Assembly (NCBI GenBank): GCA_003647525.1
Contig: QMMZ01000143.1
Coordinates: forward strand, 1-6,037
DNA length: 6,037 nt
Origin: Deltaproteobacteria bacterium
Lineage (GTDB): Bacteria; Desulfobacterota; Desulfobacteria; Desulfobacterales; ETH-SRB1
Direction: 5' to 3'
The notes under the pieces are model-generated. The model ran no database searches. It had not been told where the DNA came from and was given only the letters and a program-made list of their open reading frames with translations. Both the position numbers and the translations under genes were made by a program. Below, one piece after another: positions 1-6,037 of the stretch (the first letter of the stretch is position 1; every line of letters begins with the position of its first letter).

Positions 1-322
1 ACCTGATTACCCTGAAAAAGCAAAAGTTGCAATAAGGGAAATGTATCGCCAGGTTGGAGATTTGCTGATCGAAAACGGAATAGCTACCAGAGGCCTGCTT
101 GTCCGGCACCTGGTGATGCCCAATGGACTTGCCGGAACAAACGAAATTATGAAATTTCTGTCGAATGAAATTTCCGAAAACACCTATGTGAATATCATGC
201 CGCAATATCGTCCATGTGGTGCTGTTTTCAATCATAAGGATCTTTCTCGTCCTATCAGTGAAAGAGAGTTTAAATATGCCAATAAGATTGCGAAACAATC
301 AGGTATTTGGAGGTTTGACTAA
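1..322 (+). CDS. Radical SAM protein, PflA-like (COG1313-type), C-terminal part only
   Basis: The 3' end of a gene that enters from the left edge. The open frame runs from base 2, upstream of the first internal ATG at 41, so that ATG is not the start. 106 residues are visible before the TAA at 320-322. The segment LLVRHLVMPNGLAGT, followed by a TYVNIMPQYRPC block, a RPI..RE block and an ending near GIWRFD, matches my recollection of the C-terminal part of COG1313 proteins, the putative pyruvate formate-lyase activating enzyme relatives. The CxxxCxxC cluster that binds the 4Fe-4S/SAM centre would lie upstream and is not visible. Family members are predicted cytoplasmic glycyl-radical activases or related radical enzymes, and their true substrate is generally not established. 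No glycyl-radical enzyme gene is visible nearby. The family call is fairly sure; the function is not. Confidence 0.82.
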   Translation, partial: PDYPEKAKVAIREMYRQVGDLLIENGIATRGLLVRHLVMPNGLAGTNEIMKFLSNEISENTYVNIMPQYRPCGAVFNHKDLSRPISEREFKYANKIAKQSGIWRFD

Positions 323-385
323 TATTTTTGAAACTTCTGTGCCAATAAAAATATTTTGGTTCAGAAATTCCAATTGATATTTTTT

Positions 386-394
386 TACTTTTGC
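386..394 (+). promoter_or_regulatory. Bacteroidota-type -7 promoter box TACTTTTGC
   Basis: TACTTTTG matches the Bacteroidota housekeeping -7 consensus TAnnTTTG exactly and is followed by C, as is common. It lies 31 bases before the ATG at 426, which would leave a short leader of roughly 20-25 bases. No good TTTG -33 element sits 19-21 bases upstream; the nearest TTTG (355-358) is 27 bases away. It would drive the 426-1376 gene and probably the receptor gene after it. Confidence 0.5.
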
Positions 395-425
395 CTTACA
401 TTAATTATCATTTAAATAAGAAAAT

Positions 426-1376
426 ATGAAAAGAAATATACTAATAATTGTATTTGCTCTATTGTTTGTTCCTTTCTTAATAGCTCAAAATCAAATCGAG
501 AACCCCGGGTTTGAAGAGTGGGAAGACGAAGTTGCAGGAACAACTGAATTTATTGAACCTGTTAACTGGAGTACCGTTAAAACTTCTGATAACCCCGATT
601 TGAGTGAATTAGTGCCTTTCAACTGGGAACAAAGTGAAGATGCGCACTCTGGGCAATATTGTATTAAATTATATAATACCTCAGCTTTAGGTGGTATTCC
701 TGTTGTCGGCACCTTATGCAATGGGCAATATCATCCTAACATACAAACGCATTTGGCATATTCTTTTACAAACCAGGCTGACCCAAAATGGAATACACCT
801 TTTACGGCGCGACCTGACAGCATTGCTTTCTGGTTGAAGTACTTTCCTGAAGAAGGTGATACTCTACAATTCCAAGCTCTTTTGCATGTTGACGATTGTA
901 CATTGCCTCCAAATGATGAGAATGAAGGAAACCAGGTAGCTTATACCAGATGTGACCTACCTGGAACATATGAAAACTGGACACGGATTGCACTTGCTTT
1001 TGATTATTTTGATGATCGTACTCCTGAGTATTTGCTTATGATCCTGACATCTGGAAACGGAACAACCTCCATTGAGGGAAGTGTTGCCTATTACGATGAC
1101 CTTGAAATTATTGGTGGTGAACAAGCAATACATGATAATCCTCTTAACAGCGTTGATATTTATTATAGCAACGGTACCCTGTATATTAGAAATATGCCAG
1201 AAGATTTGATCAAAAATGCCAATATAGAACTTGTGGATCTTGCAGGAAGAATAATCTGGCAAAGTGAGATTAATTCTAATGTTGTTAGCATGACACAAAC
1301 TCATAAGTTGGAAGGACTTTACATCGTTAAAATCAGGACTTCCAAATATAATGTTAGCCGAAAAATTTATTTCTAA
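426..1376 (+). CDS. Secreted PCMD-like protein with C-terminal T9SS (type A) sorting domain
   Basis: A 316-residue exported protein of unknown specific function. Residues 1-20 form a signal peptide (MKRN, a hydrophobic run, then LIA before Gln21) cut by signal peptidase I. Residues about 22-230 resemble the PCMD beta-sandwich (putative carbohydrate metabolism domain). Supporting motifs are NPGFEEW near 26-32, PVNW at 45-48, SGQYCIKL at 75-82, a RPDSIAFWLKYFPEEGDT strand at 129-146, and GSVAYYDDLEII near 218-229. Residues about 240-316 look like a type A T9SS sorting domain, with VDLAGRIIW, GLYIVKI and a basic, aromatic end. The protein would thus cross the outer membrane through the Por machinery and be held on the surface or released. 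Four cysteines (79, 98, 158, 176) lie in the middle of the domain and could form disulfides. No catalytic motif is recognisable, so a ligand-binding role is more likely than an enzymatic one. The next gene, 72 bases downstream, encodes a TonB-dependent receptor and is probably cotranscribed. Confidence 0.85.
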   Translation: MKRNILIIVFALLFVPFLIAQNQIENPGFEEWEDEVAGTTEFIEPVNWSTVKTSDNPDLSELVPFNWEQSEDAHSGQYCIKLYNTSALGGIPVVGTLCNGQYHPNIQTHLAYSFTNQADPKWNTPFTARPDSIAFWLKYFPEEGDTLQFQALLHVDDCTLPPNDENEGNQVAYTRCDLPGTYENWTRIALAFDYFDDRTPEYLLMILTSGNGTTSIEGSVAYYDDLEIIGGEQAIHDNPLNSVDIYYSNGTLYIRNMPEDLIKNANIELVDLAGRIIWQSEINSNVVSMTQTHKLEGLYIVKIRTSKYNVSRKIYF

Positions 1377-1394
1377 TTGTATAGACTTTTAATA

Positions 1395-1427
1395 TTAATC
1401 AAGAACTTTAGAATCATCTTGAATTAA
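1395..1427 (+). other. Imperfect intercistronic hairpin
   Basis: TTAATCAAGA (1395-1404) pairs with TCTTGA (1417-1422) and, after one bulged A, with TTAA (1424-1427), leaving a 12-base loop. It lies between the PCMD-like gene and the receptor gene and has no following T-run, so it does not look like an intrinsic terminator. It could be an mRNA processing or stability element that sets the ratio of the two products, or a chance structure in AT-rich DNA. Confidence 0.3.
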
Positions 1428-1448
1428 ACTTAATTAGTAGCTTGCTCA

Positions 1449-3848
1449 ATGAAAAGATTATCATTTTTATCCTTGTTATTGATATTTTGTGCTTTGCAAA
1501 CCATAGCCCAGGATCATGGATATCTTGAAGGTACAATAAAAGCAGATGATACGGGAGAAACATTGATTGGAGCACATATCAAATTAAAAGGTGATATCTC
1601 TACCGGGGCAATTACAGATATAGATGGAAACTTTAGTATTAAGCTTACTGAAGGCCATTATGTTTTCGTTGTTTCCTATACAGGCATGGAAACTGCTGCT
1701 ATTGAAGTTGATATTAAATCTGGAGAAATTTTAAAGAAAAATATCAGATTAAAACCTTATGTAAACGAATTACAGGGTGTTGAGATCAAAGTTGGCCGGT
1801 TCGACAGATCCATTGAAGAGATCACAATTTCCATGGAAATTATTAAACCGGAGATCATTCAAAATAAAAATGTTACCAATATTACAAGCATTCTTGATTA
1901 TGCTCCAGGGTTAAATATTCTGGATGGCGAACCACAGATAAGAGGTGGAAGTGGATTTACTTTTGGTGTTGGTAGTAAGGTAGCCATATTTGTGGATGAC
2001 ATGCCGGTACTTAGTGGTGATGCTGGAAGGCCGTATTGGGATTTGATCCCTACAGAAAACATTGATCAAATAGAAATTGTAAAAGGTTGTGCTTCTGTTT
2101 TATCTGGATCAAGTGCCTTAAGTGGGGCTATATATATTCGAACTGCCAGGCCTACCCTGGAACCATTAACAAGGATAAAAGTATTTGGAGGAGGTTATAC
2201 TGCTCCAAAGAATAAAGACATGAAATGGTGGAATGGTTTCCCATATGTCGCAGGGGCTGATTATTTTCATACCAGAATGATCAATAATACAGACTTAACC
2301 ATTGGAGCCAATGTGTTGTTAGATCACGGATATATTGGTGCTCCACGCTCATTGGTTGAGGATACCCTTACCAATTTTACTGATCAGCAGATGGCTAAAA
2401 AACGGTATCGCTTAAATTTCAATATTCGCCAGCGGTCTGAAAGGGTAAAAGGTTTAAATTATGGGGTGAATGGTAATATTATGTATAACCAAAGCAATTT
2501 GGTATTGGCATGGCTCGATTTAAATGAAGGATTTTATCGTGCATATCCAGGCGCAGTATTATTGCAGGACCAGTTTACTTTTTATGTGGATCCTTTTGTG
2601 AATTTTTATTCCAAAATTGGAATTACCCATTCGTTCAAAGCCAGGGTATTATATAGCAATACGGATCAATCAAATGATCAAACAATCCGATCGACTGTTT
2701 ATTTTGGAGATTATAATTTTGGTAGGAAATACGACTTTTTAAAAGGTATGGCTTTTATTGGAGGGGTCACCTTTCAATATAATGATGTGTATTCGAACAT
2801 GTATGCAGGATCTGGATCGCCGAATAATCATTTGTTAAACCTTTCAGGTTATGCGGAAGTTGATTTTAATGCATTTAAGATAATCAATTTTTCAGTGGGT
2901 GCAAGGTTAGAGTATTATAGTATGAATGATTCTACAAATGAAACGAAACCGGTATTCAGGGCAGGAGTATCATTAAAACTGTTACAAGAAACATATTTGC
3001 GCGCTTCAGTGGGCCAGGGATTTCGTTATCCAACTATTGCAGAAAAATACATTAGTATGGATGTTGGTTCCTTTGGCGTATATGATAACCCGGGTTTGGT
3101 ACCAGAAAGTAGTGTGAATGCCGAAATTGGTGTGAAGCAAGGATTTAAGTTTGCAAATTATTTTGGATACATTGATTTTGCAGTTTTTCAGCAGGATTAT
3201 GAAAACACTATTGAATATTTATTTGGTTTGTGGGATTCTACATATACCTGGCCATATTATGGTTTTCGTTTTGTAAATACTGGTAAATCAAGGATTACAG
3301 GAGTAGATATTTCCATAACTGGAAAGGCACAACTGGGTAAAAAAGTAGTAATGAAAACGATGTTGGGTTATAATTATATAATGCCAAAGACCCTGGAACC
3401 TGACTATGTATTTGCGGAAGATTACAGTTTTGGTCCAAGCAGTGAATTCAGTTATACAACTACCAGTGTGGATCCTAGTAAGAATATCCTTAAATACCGG
3501 TTTCTACATTCCATTAAGGCGGATATTGAGTTTGATGTGGGAAATTTTTCTACCGGAATCAGTTTTAAATATTTTAGTAAGATAGAAAACCTGGATAAAG
3601 CAATTGAAGATCTTGAAATTTATACAAATAAGCCAGGTGTAGATATTCAGCCTATTGAATATATGGACTATTATTATCATCACAATAATGGTAGCTTTAT
3701 TTTTGATTTTCGTATAAGTCAGGGATTCAAAGGGATACATAAGGTTTCTCTCATCGTTGATAATTTGTTGAATGAATGGTATTCACTCCGACCATTGAAA
3801 GCTGAGCAGATGCGAAAGGTGATGCTCCAATATGCGCTTACTTTTTAA
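1449..3848 (+). CDS. TonB-dependent outer-membrane receptor with N-terminal carboxypeptidase-regulatory-like domain
   Basis: A complete 799-residue TonB-dependent receptor that would import an unidentified ligand across the outer membrane using TonB/ExbBD energy. Residues 1-20 are a signal peptide ending TIA before Gln21. Residues about 25-102 form the carboxypeptidase-D regulatory-like domain typical of Bacteroidota receptors (GYLEGTI, GETLIGAHI, TDIDGNFSI). A Bacteroidota-style TonB-box region follows (NELQGVEIKV, 106-115). The plug spans roughly 120-235, with IRGGSGF at 164-170, FVDDMPVLSGD at 181-191 and IEIVKGCASVLSGSSALSG at 208-226. The rest is a beta-barrel rich in alternating aromatic strands, ending NLLNEWYSLRP and then LQYALTF with the terminal Phe recognised by the Bam machinery. 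At 799 residues and with no SusD gene beside it, it is a general receptor rather than a SusC. The upstream secreted PCMD-like protein is the likely partner. A lone Cys213 in the plug is unusual. The start was chosen because it leads directly into the signal peptide; no Shine-Dalgarno motif is seen. Confidence 0.93.
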   Translation: MKRLSFLSLLLIFCALQTIAQDHGYLEGTIKADDTGETLIGAHIKLKGDISTGAITDIDGNFSIKLTEGHYVFVVSYTGMETAAIEVDIKSGEILKKNIRLKPYVNELQGVEIKVGRFDRSIEEITISMEIIKPEIIQNKNVTNITSILDYAPGLNILDGEPQIRGGSGFTFGVGSKVAIFVDDMPVLSGDAGRPYWDLIPTENIDQIEIVKGCASVLSGSSALSGAIYIRTARPTLEPLTRIKVFGGGYTAPKNKDMKWWNGFPYVAGADYFHTRMINNTDLTIGANVLLDHGYIGAPRSLVEDTLTNFTDQQMAKKRYRLNFNIRQRSERVKGLNYGVNGNIMYNQSNLVLAWLDLNEGFYRAYPGAVLLQDQFTFYVDPFVNFYSKIGITHSFKARVLYSNTDQSNDQTIRSTVYFGDYNFGRKYDFLKGMAFIGGVTFQYNDVYSNMYAGSGSPNNHLLNLSGYAEVDFNAFKIINFSVGARLEYYSMNDSTNETKPVFRAGVSLKLLQETYLRASVGQGFRYPTIAEKYISMDVGSFGVYDNPGLVPESSVNAEIGVKQGFKFANYFGYIDFAVFQQDYENTIEYLFGLWDSTYTWPYYGFRFVNTGKSRITGVDISITGKAQLGKKVVMKTMLGYNYIMPKTLEPDYVFAEDYSFGPSSEFSYTTTSVDPSKNILKYRFLHSIKADIEFDVGNFSTGISFKYFSKIENLDKAIEDLEIYTNKPGVDIQPIEYMDYYYHHNNGSFIFDFRISQGFKGIHKVSLIVDNLLNEWYSLRPLKAEQMRKVMLQYALTF

Positions 3849-3873
3849 TTGGTGGGCAAGTTCATGGAAATAA

Positions 3874-3904
3874 AAAAGCGGCACCGGATACCCGGGCCGC
3901 TTTT
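3874..3904. terminator. Bidirectional intrinsic terminator between convergent genes
   Basis: AAAAGCGGC (3874-3882) pairs perfectly with GCCGCTTTT (3896-3904), giving 9 bp. After a bulged A, CCGG (3884-3887) pairs with CCGG (3892-3895) around an ATAC loop. On the minus strand the hairpin is followed by a six-T run (3877-3872), making a strong terminator that starts three bases after the DHOD-like stop codon. On the plus strand the T-run is only TTTT before AC, so termination of the receptor transcript is plausible but weaker. Confidence 0.85.
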
Positions 3905-3907
3905 ACT

Positions 3908-4921
3908 TTATCTTGTGGGATATTTTTTGAATATCTCTTCTGATTTCATTAAGATGTCAACATATTGTGCCCGGCGATATGCAAATGGATCCTGAATGTT
4001 TTTCTTTGACATTTTTCCTTTAAAATCACCCAATTTTTTATACTTCTTTGCATCCATCCATCTTTCAATGTCAGTCAAAATATTTGTAATCTGTTCTATT
4101 CCATTCTTATATAATGTACTGACTATTTGAACACAATCTGCTCCGGCAAGAATCATTGAAATTACATCTTCACCTGTGAAAATTCCCCTACTGCTGCAAA
4201 TACTTGCGTTAATATTATCGTATAGCAATCCTGCAAATCTTAGTGGAAGCCTGCACTCATCATGATTACTAAGATTATATGGAAACCTTAACTCTTCTTC
4301 ATCAATATCTATTTCTGGTTGGAATAATTTGTTAAACAATACAAAACCATCTGCTTTTATTTTATCCATTTCTTTAATTACATAAAGAGGATTTGTATAA
4401 TAAGGGCTTAATTTAACAGCTACCGGTATTTTTACAGCATTCTTGACCGATTCAAGTATATCAATTTTTTCATGGACAATGGCTTTCCCCATTATTTCAA
4501 AATCTGATGGAACAGAATAAAAGTTGATTTCCAAAGCATCAACTCCTGTTTCTTCAATTTTTTTGGAATATTCCACCCATGACTCAAAATTTACAGCATT
4601 TAAACTTGCAATAAGTGGTATGTTTAATGCTTCTTTAGCTTTCACCAGGTTCATTAAATACTCTTCAGGTCCTGCATGTTCTACATCCGGGAAAAGGGAA
4701 CTCCCCTCAGCCTGTCTGTGAGTGTACTCATCCATTTGTTCAAAAAGTTGCAGGTTCTCCAGTTGAATCTGTTCTTCAAACAAGGATTTATAAACGATTG
4801 CAGCAGCCCCCGCATCTTCCATCCGTTTAAGATTGTCCAAAGATGTAACCAGGTTACTTGCGCCAATGATGACTGGATTTTTAAGTTTTAGTCCTAAATA
4901 CGATGTTGTAAGATCGGCCAT
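3908..4921 (-). CDS. Dihydroorotate dehydrogenase-like FMN TIM-barrel protein (not canonical PyrD)
   Basis: A complete 337-residue protein of the DHOD-like family, related to PyrD and the PreA catalytic domain, predicted cytoplasmic. It begins DLTTSYLGLKLKNPVIIGAS (3-22), the usual opening strand of class 1 DHODs. FMN-site features are retained: Lys45 in VYKSLF, Lys170 in PVAVKLSPYY, Asn197 in LFNKLF, and a phosphate-binding end at SSRGIFTGEDV (243-253) and GADCVQIVSTLY (260-271). The catalytic loop N-x-S-[C/S]-P-N of true DHODs is instead NFYSVPSD (133-140). Ser136 falls near the base position in an ungapped comparison, but the following Pro-Asn is lost. Orotate chemistry is therefore doubtful and the substrate is unknown. 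There is no fused ferredoxin domain and no neighbouring pyrimidine gene. It is divergent from nifJ across 246 bases, which hints at a redox role. The ATG at 4919-4921 fits the family N-terminus; the leader is A-rich with no Shine-Dalgarno motif. Confidence 0.9.
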   Translation of the reverse strand: MADLTTSYLGLKLKNPVIIGASNLVTSLDNLKRMEDAGAAAIVYKSLFEEQIQLENLQLFEQMDEYTHRQAEGSSLFPDVEHAGPEEYLMNLVKAKEALNIPLIASLNAVNFESWVEYSKKIEETGVDALEINFYSVPSDFEIMGKAIVHEKIDILESVKNAVKIPVAVKLSPYYTNPLYVIKEMDKIKADGFVLFNKLFQPEIDIDEEELRFPYNLSNHDECRLPLRFAGLLYDNINASICSSRGIFTGEDVISMILAGADCVQIVSTLYKNGIEQITNILTDIERWMDAKKYKKLGDFKGKMSKKNIQDPFAYRRAQYVDILMKSEEIFKKYPTR

Positions 4922-4982
4922 ATTTTAAAAGTTTTATTTTAAATTCCTAATCAATAATAAATTATAAAAAAGAGAAAAATAT

Positions 4983-5016
4983 AAAATTTTATACCAAGCA
5001 AATGTATAAAAATTTT
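4983..5016. repeat. Inverted repeat TTTTATAC-N9-GTATAAAA overlapping the minus-strand promoter
   Basis: TTTTATAC (4987-4994) and GTATAAAA (5004-5011) are a perfect 8-bp inverted repeat with a 9-base centre. It is extended by AAAA (4983-4986) against TTTT (5013-5016) with one extra A. The repeat straddles the predicted -7 box and start point of the DHOD-like gene, where a repressor site would be expected. The sequence is AT-only apart from one G:C pair per arm, so chance is a real alternative. Confidence 0.35.
4999..5006 (-). promoter_or_regulatory. Bacteroidota-type -7 promoter box TACATTTG for the DHOD-like gene
   Basis: Read on the minus strand, TACATTTG matches TAnnTTTG exactly and is followed by C. 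It lies 77 bases upstream of the ATG, predicting a leader of about 70 bases. No clear TTTG -33 element is seen at the usual spacing. Confidence 0.5.
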
Positions 5017-5095
5017 CTTGTTGAATATTTACTTCATAGCTTATCTAAAAGCTTTCTAAATAATATATATTTAAGTAGCAATAATATTAATTTAT

Positions 5096-5103
5096 TAATT
5101 TCG
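5096..5103 (+). promoter_or_regulatory. Possible -7 promoter box TAATTTCG for nifJ
   Basis: TAATTTCG matches TAnnTTTG at all but one fixed position and lies 64 bases before the nifJ ATG. It is the best plus-strand candidate in the divergent region. No convincing -33 element is visible; only TTTA at 5070-5073 lies roughly where one would be expected. The predicted start point falls at or just inside the CACCT/AGGTG inverted repeat. Confidence 0.35.
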
Positions 5104-5107
5104 TCCC

Positions 5108-5120
5108 CACCTAAAAGGTG
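5108..5120 (+). repeat. Inverted repeat CACCT-AAA-AGGTG in the nifJ leader
   Basis: CACCT (5108-5112) and AGGTG (5116-5120) are perfect 5-bp arms around AAA. This GC-richer island sits in otherwise very AT-rich DNA, at the predicted nifJ transcription start. It could be an operator or a hairpin at the 5' end of the transcript. It has no T-run after it and is short. Confidence 0.35.
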
Positions 5121-5161
5121 TTATTCAATTGTTGATATCAAAATAAAGATTTAAAAAATAG

Positions 5162-6037
<876 letters not shown>

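Noticed and set aside
321..355. AT-only inverted repeat AATATTTTT / AAAAATATT after the radical SAM stop codon as a terminator
   Set aside because: The stem has no G:C pairs and a 17-base loop, so it would be unstable. Such repeats are expected by chance in AT-rich spacers.
491..1304. Minus-strand open frames opposite the PCMD-like gene (491-721, 802-993, 957-1304)
   Set aside because: They lie antisense within a clear secreted-protein gene, have no family motifs and overlap each other. They are shadows of the coding strand.
3504..3740. Minus-strand open frame opposite the receptor C-terminus
   Set aside because: It is antisense to well-defined barrel strands, and its composition simply mirrors the coding strand.
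1449..3848. SusC-type polysaccharide receptor
   Set aside because: At 799 residues it is shorter than typical SusC proteins near 1,000, and no SusD lipoprotein gene follows. A general TonB-dependent receptor is the safer call.
4524..4891. Small open frames inside the DHOD-like gene on both strands
   Set aside because: All overlap the conserved N-terminal half of the DHOD-like protein in other frames and show no recognisable domain.
3908..4921. Calling the minus-strand gene pyrD
   Set aside because: The catalytic loop Pro-Asn is missing and there is no pyrimidine gene context, so assigning the orotate reaction would overreach.
5038..5053. Inverted repeat AGCTT-N6-AAGCT in the divergent region
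   Set aside because: Five-base arms with no special placement relative to either promoter box; likely chance.

Overview
The window looks like chromosomal DNA of an anaerobic or facultatively anaerobic Bacteroidota, probably in or near the Bacteroidales. This rests on AT-rich DNA with A-rich leaders lacking Shine-Dalgarno motifs, TAnnTTTG-type promoter boxes, a protein with a C-terminal type IX secretion (T9SS) sorting domain, a TonB-dependent receptor with an N-terminal carboxypeptidase-regulatory-like domain, and a pyruvate:ferredoxin oxidoreductase. The genus cannot be named from this sequence.

Layout. Bases 1-322 are the 3' end of a radical SAM gene of the PflA-like/COG1313 type. A TAnnTTTG promoter box at 386-393 then precedes a two-gene same-strand unit. 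Its first gene (426-1376) encodes a secreted PCMD-like beta-sandwich protein with a T9SS sorting tail. Its second gene (1449-3848) encodes a 799-residue TonB-dependent outer-membrane receptor. The 72-base gap between them holds an imperfect hairpin and no recognisable promoter. The receptor gene runs convergently into a minus-strand gene (3908-4921), and one GC-rich hairpin (3874-3904) probably terminates both. The minus-strand gene encodes a dihydroorotate dehydrogenase-like FMN TIM-barrel protein whose catalytic loop differs from true PyrD. A 246-base AT-rich divergent intergenic region (4922-5167) separates it from the 5' end of nifJ (5168 to the window edge). That region holds one good minus-strand promoter box, one weaker plus-strand box and several inverted repeats.

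How the parts relate. The PCMD-like protein and the receptor probably form a surface ligand-capture and uptake pair; the substrate is unknown and no SusD is present. The DHOD-like gene and nifJ share a divergent control region and may both serve anaerobic redox metabolism, with NifJ converting pyruvate and CoA to acetyl-CoA, CO2 and reduced ferredoxin or flavodoxin. The window is mostly ordinary core and accessory Bacteroidota sequence. I see no mobile element, CRISPR array, tRNA or rRNA. The points most worth following are the secreted-protein/receptor pairing, the altered active site of the DHOD-like enzyme, and the palindromes in the divergent control region.
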